In this document: positions 40,488 to 41,613 of the stretch, piece by piece
Position numbering within the stretch: the first letter of the stretch is position 1
How the letters are laid out: every line of letters starts with the position of its first letter
Assembly (NCBI RefSeq): GCF_947169325.1
Contig: NZ_CAMVPN010000011.1
Location: 1-41,613, forward strand
Length of the DNA stretch: 41,613 bases
Reading direction: 5' to 3'
From: an uncultured Methanobrevibacter sp.
Lineage (GTDB): Archaea; Methanobacteriota; Methanobacteria; Methanobacteriales; Methanobacteriaceae
Made by a program: the position numbers and the translations under genes
Notes under the pieces: generated by a model
The model's input: the letters and a program-made list of their open reading frames with translations, nothing else
The model's database searches: none
Told to the model about the DNA's origin: nothing

Positions 40488-41496
40488 CATTGTCTACAGA
40501 TTGAAATCTCCTAAATTCTTTGAGGAATCCATTGACGAAATTGAATTAGACGGAGTTGTCGTAAGGCCGACATACCTTTCAATATGTCAGGCTGACCAAA
40601 GATACTATCAGGGCTCCAGACCAGCTGAAATTTTGGATAAGAAACTGCCGATGGCACTGATTCATGAAGGAATAGGAGAAGTTGTCTTTGATAGCGAAGG
40701 CAATTTCAAATCCGGAGAAAAGGTAGTGATGATTCCAAACACACCGACCGATGAAGACGTATGCAGACTCAACTATTCCTACAAATCAAAGTTCAGGGGA
40801 AGCGGTTTTGACGGATTCACTTCCGATTTAATAAAGCTTGGATCTGACAGGGTTGTAAAAATCCCTGATGACTTTAATTTGCATGTTTCAGCTTTCATTG
40901 AATTGATGTCAGTTGCATATCAGGGGATTTCTAAGTTCGAGGAAATCTGCACAACACCAAAGGAGGTTTTGGGAGTTTGGGGCGATGGAAACCTTGGATT
41001 TATCACATCCCTTCTTTTAAAGGAAAAATTTCCTCATTCAAAGATAATCGTCTTTGGAAAACATTATGATAACCTTGATTTGTTTTCCTTTGCCGATGAA
41101 ATCTACAGGATTCATGATGTACCGGATGACTTGACTGTTGACCATGCATTTGAATGTGTGGGATCAAGCGCTTCCCAATCAGCTATTGACCAAATAATTA
41201 ACATTATCAATCCTCAAGGTACAATTAACTTATTCGGTGTAAGTGAATATCCGATTCCAATCAATACGAGAATGGTTTTGGAAAAAGGATTGACAATCCA
41301 GGGAAACAGCCGTTCCGAAAGGGAGGATTTTGTTGGTGTGGTTGATATGCTTTCTAAAAATCCTCAACTGTTTGAATACTTGGAGAAGCTGATTACCAGC
41401 GTATGTGAAATAAATTCCTTAAATGACTTAAAGGAGGCATTCGATAAGGACCATATTTCCAAATTCGGCAAAACAATTCTCAAATGGAATAAATAA
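40480..41496 (+). CDS. TarJ-like alcohol dehydrogenase (ribulose-5-phosphate reductase)
   Basis: About 338 residues, a medium-chain dehydrogenase matching TarJ in length and context. The start MINIVYRLKSPKFFEES with LSICQADQRYYQG is distinctive of TarJ; HEGIGEVV and GVWGDGNLGFI mark the catalytic and NAD(P)H-binding parts. It should reduce ribulose-5-phosphate to ribitol-5-phosphate for TarI. ATG at 40480 has GAGG upstream and overlaps the TarI stop by eight bases, so the two are translated together. Confidence 0.85.
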   Translation: MINIVYRLKSPKFFEESIDEIELDGVVVRPTYLSICQADQRYYQGSRPAEILDKKLPMALIHEGIGEVVFDSEGNFKSGEKVVMIPNTPTDEDVCRLNYSYKSKFRGSGFDGFTSDLIKLGSDRVVKIPDDFNLHVSAFIELMSVAYQGISKFEEICTTPKEVLGVWGDGNLGFITSLLLKEKFPHSKIIVFGKHYDNLDLFSFADEIYRIHDVPDDLTVDHAFECVGSSASQSAIDQIINIINPQGTINLFGVSEYPIPINTRMVLEKGLTIQGNSRSEREDFVGVVDMLSKNPQLFEYLEKLITSVCEINSLNDLKEAFDKDHISKFGKTILKWNK

Positions 41497-41520
41497 TCAA
41501 TAGAGTATTCTATTCATTAT
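41493..41520 (+). terminator. Hairpin after the TarJ-like gene
   Basis: ATAAT-C-AATAGA (41493-41504) pairs with TCTATT-C-ATTAT (41509-41520), one C-C mismatch, loop GTAT, then a T-rich region. The remaining bases to the window end show no gene. Confidence 0.55.
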
Positions 41521-41613
41521 TTTAAATGCTTCCACTCTATAATATTTCTTTTCATTTTTTTTCAATGTCGTCAACTTAATTTTTGATTTCATGTTTTTTT
41601 CCTGATTTTTATG

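Noticed and set aside
1-41613. CRISPR array, insertion sequence, integrase, tRNA or rRNA genes
   Set aside because: No regularly spaced repeats, transposase or integrase proteins, or tRNA/rRNA-like segments were seen in the intergenic stretches.

Overview
The window reads as a stretch of chromosome from a methanogenic archaeon of the order Methanobacteriales, most likely the genus Methanobrevibacter. The DNA is AT-rich. Marker genes include the CoM/CoB-dependent fumarate reductase subunit TfrB, a coenzyme F420 ligase-family protein, an archaeal-type glycyl-tRNA synthetase, a nascent polypeptide-associated complex (NAC) protein, SepF of the kind used by wall-bearing archaea, IorAB and a FilR1-type HTH regulator. 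Starts are usually preceded by GGTGA or GGAG sites. Promoters are archaeal TATA boxes, and T-rich hairpins lie between convergent genes. I found no rRNA, tRNA, CRISPR array, insertion sequence or phage genes.

Layout. 189-1789 (+): a DgcN-like DUF1611 protein coupled to the cell-division protein SepF. 1795-4117 (-): a TDT-family transporter, an anchored Ig-like surface protein and a TatD-family hydrolase. 4302-5081 (+): a FilR1-type regulator with a palindrome over its TATA box. 5090-10635 (-): glyS, dcd, a cysteine-rich ferredoxin-like protein, a TrmJ/SpoU methyltransferase and tfrB. 10741-13556 (+): iorAB and an unknown 92-aa protein, facing an ACT-domain gene and a phenylacetate-CoA ligase (13625-15366, -). 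Together these suggest aryl-acid to amino-acid or energy metabolism. 15596-19571 (+): a TPR protein, a sodium:solute symporter with its 37-aa accessory subunit, an AEC carrier and a small TM2-like protein. 19679-21828 (+): a carboxymuconolactone decarboxylase family protein and a glutamate-synthase-like FMN enzyme.

21829-28038 holds two complete molybdate/tungstate ABC importers in tandem. They share candidate upstream elements, and the first has a long leader with two tiny overlapping ORFs. 28163-31683: DNA glycosylase Tag (-), divergent from a FUSC-family membrane protein whose gene overlaps that of an iron-sulfur aldo/keto reductase. 31776-36848 (+): NAC, a CpdA-like phosphodiesterase, a NYN/PIN-type ribonuclease with a duplicated C-terminal domain, a membrane-anchored class III cyclase/GGDEF-like protein, a basic membrane protein and ArgJ. 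36938-37042: a 34-residue, very basic protein. 37157-41496: two paralogous SAM methyltransferases flanking an F420-ligase-family gene, then a TarI/TarJ-like pair expected to make CDP-ribitol.

The most interesting part is 32133-35152. A phosphodiesterase of the cyclic-nucleotide family lies beside a cyclase-like protein whose start overlaps the end of a ribonuclease gene, which suggests a possible nucleotide-signalling cassette. Other points of interest are archaeal TarIJ, the mod leader, the tiny basic protein and the phased repeats before the symporter. All functional calls rest on recognition of sequence motifs; no database search was run.
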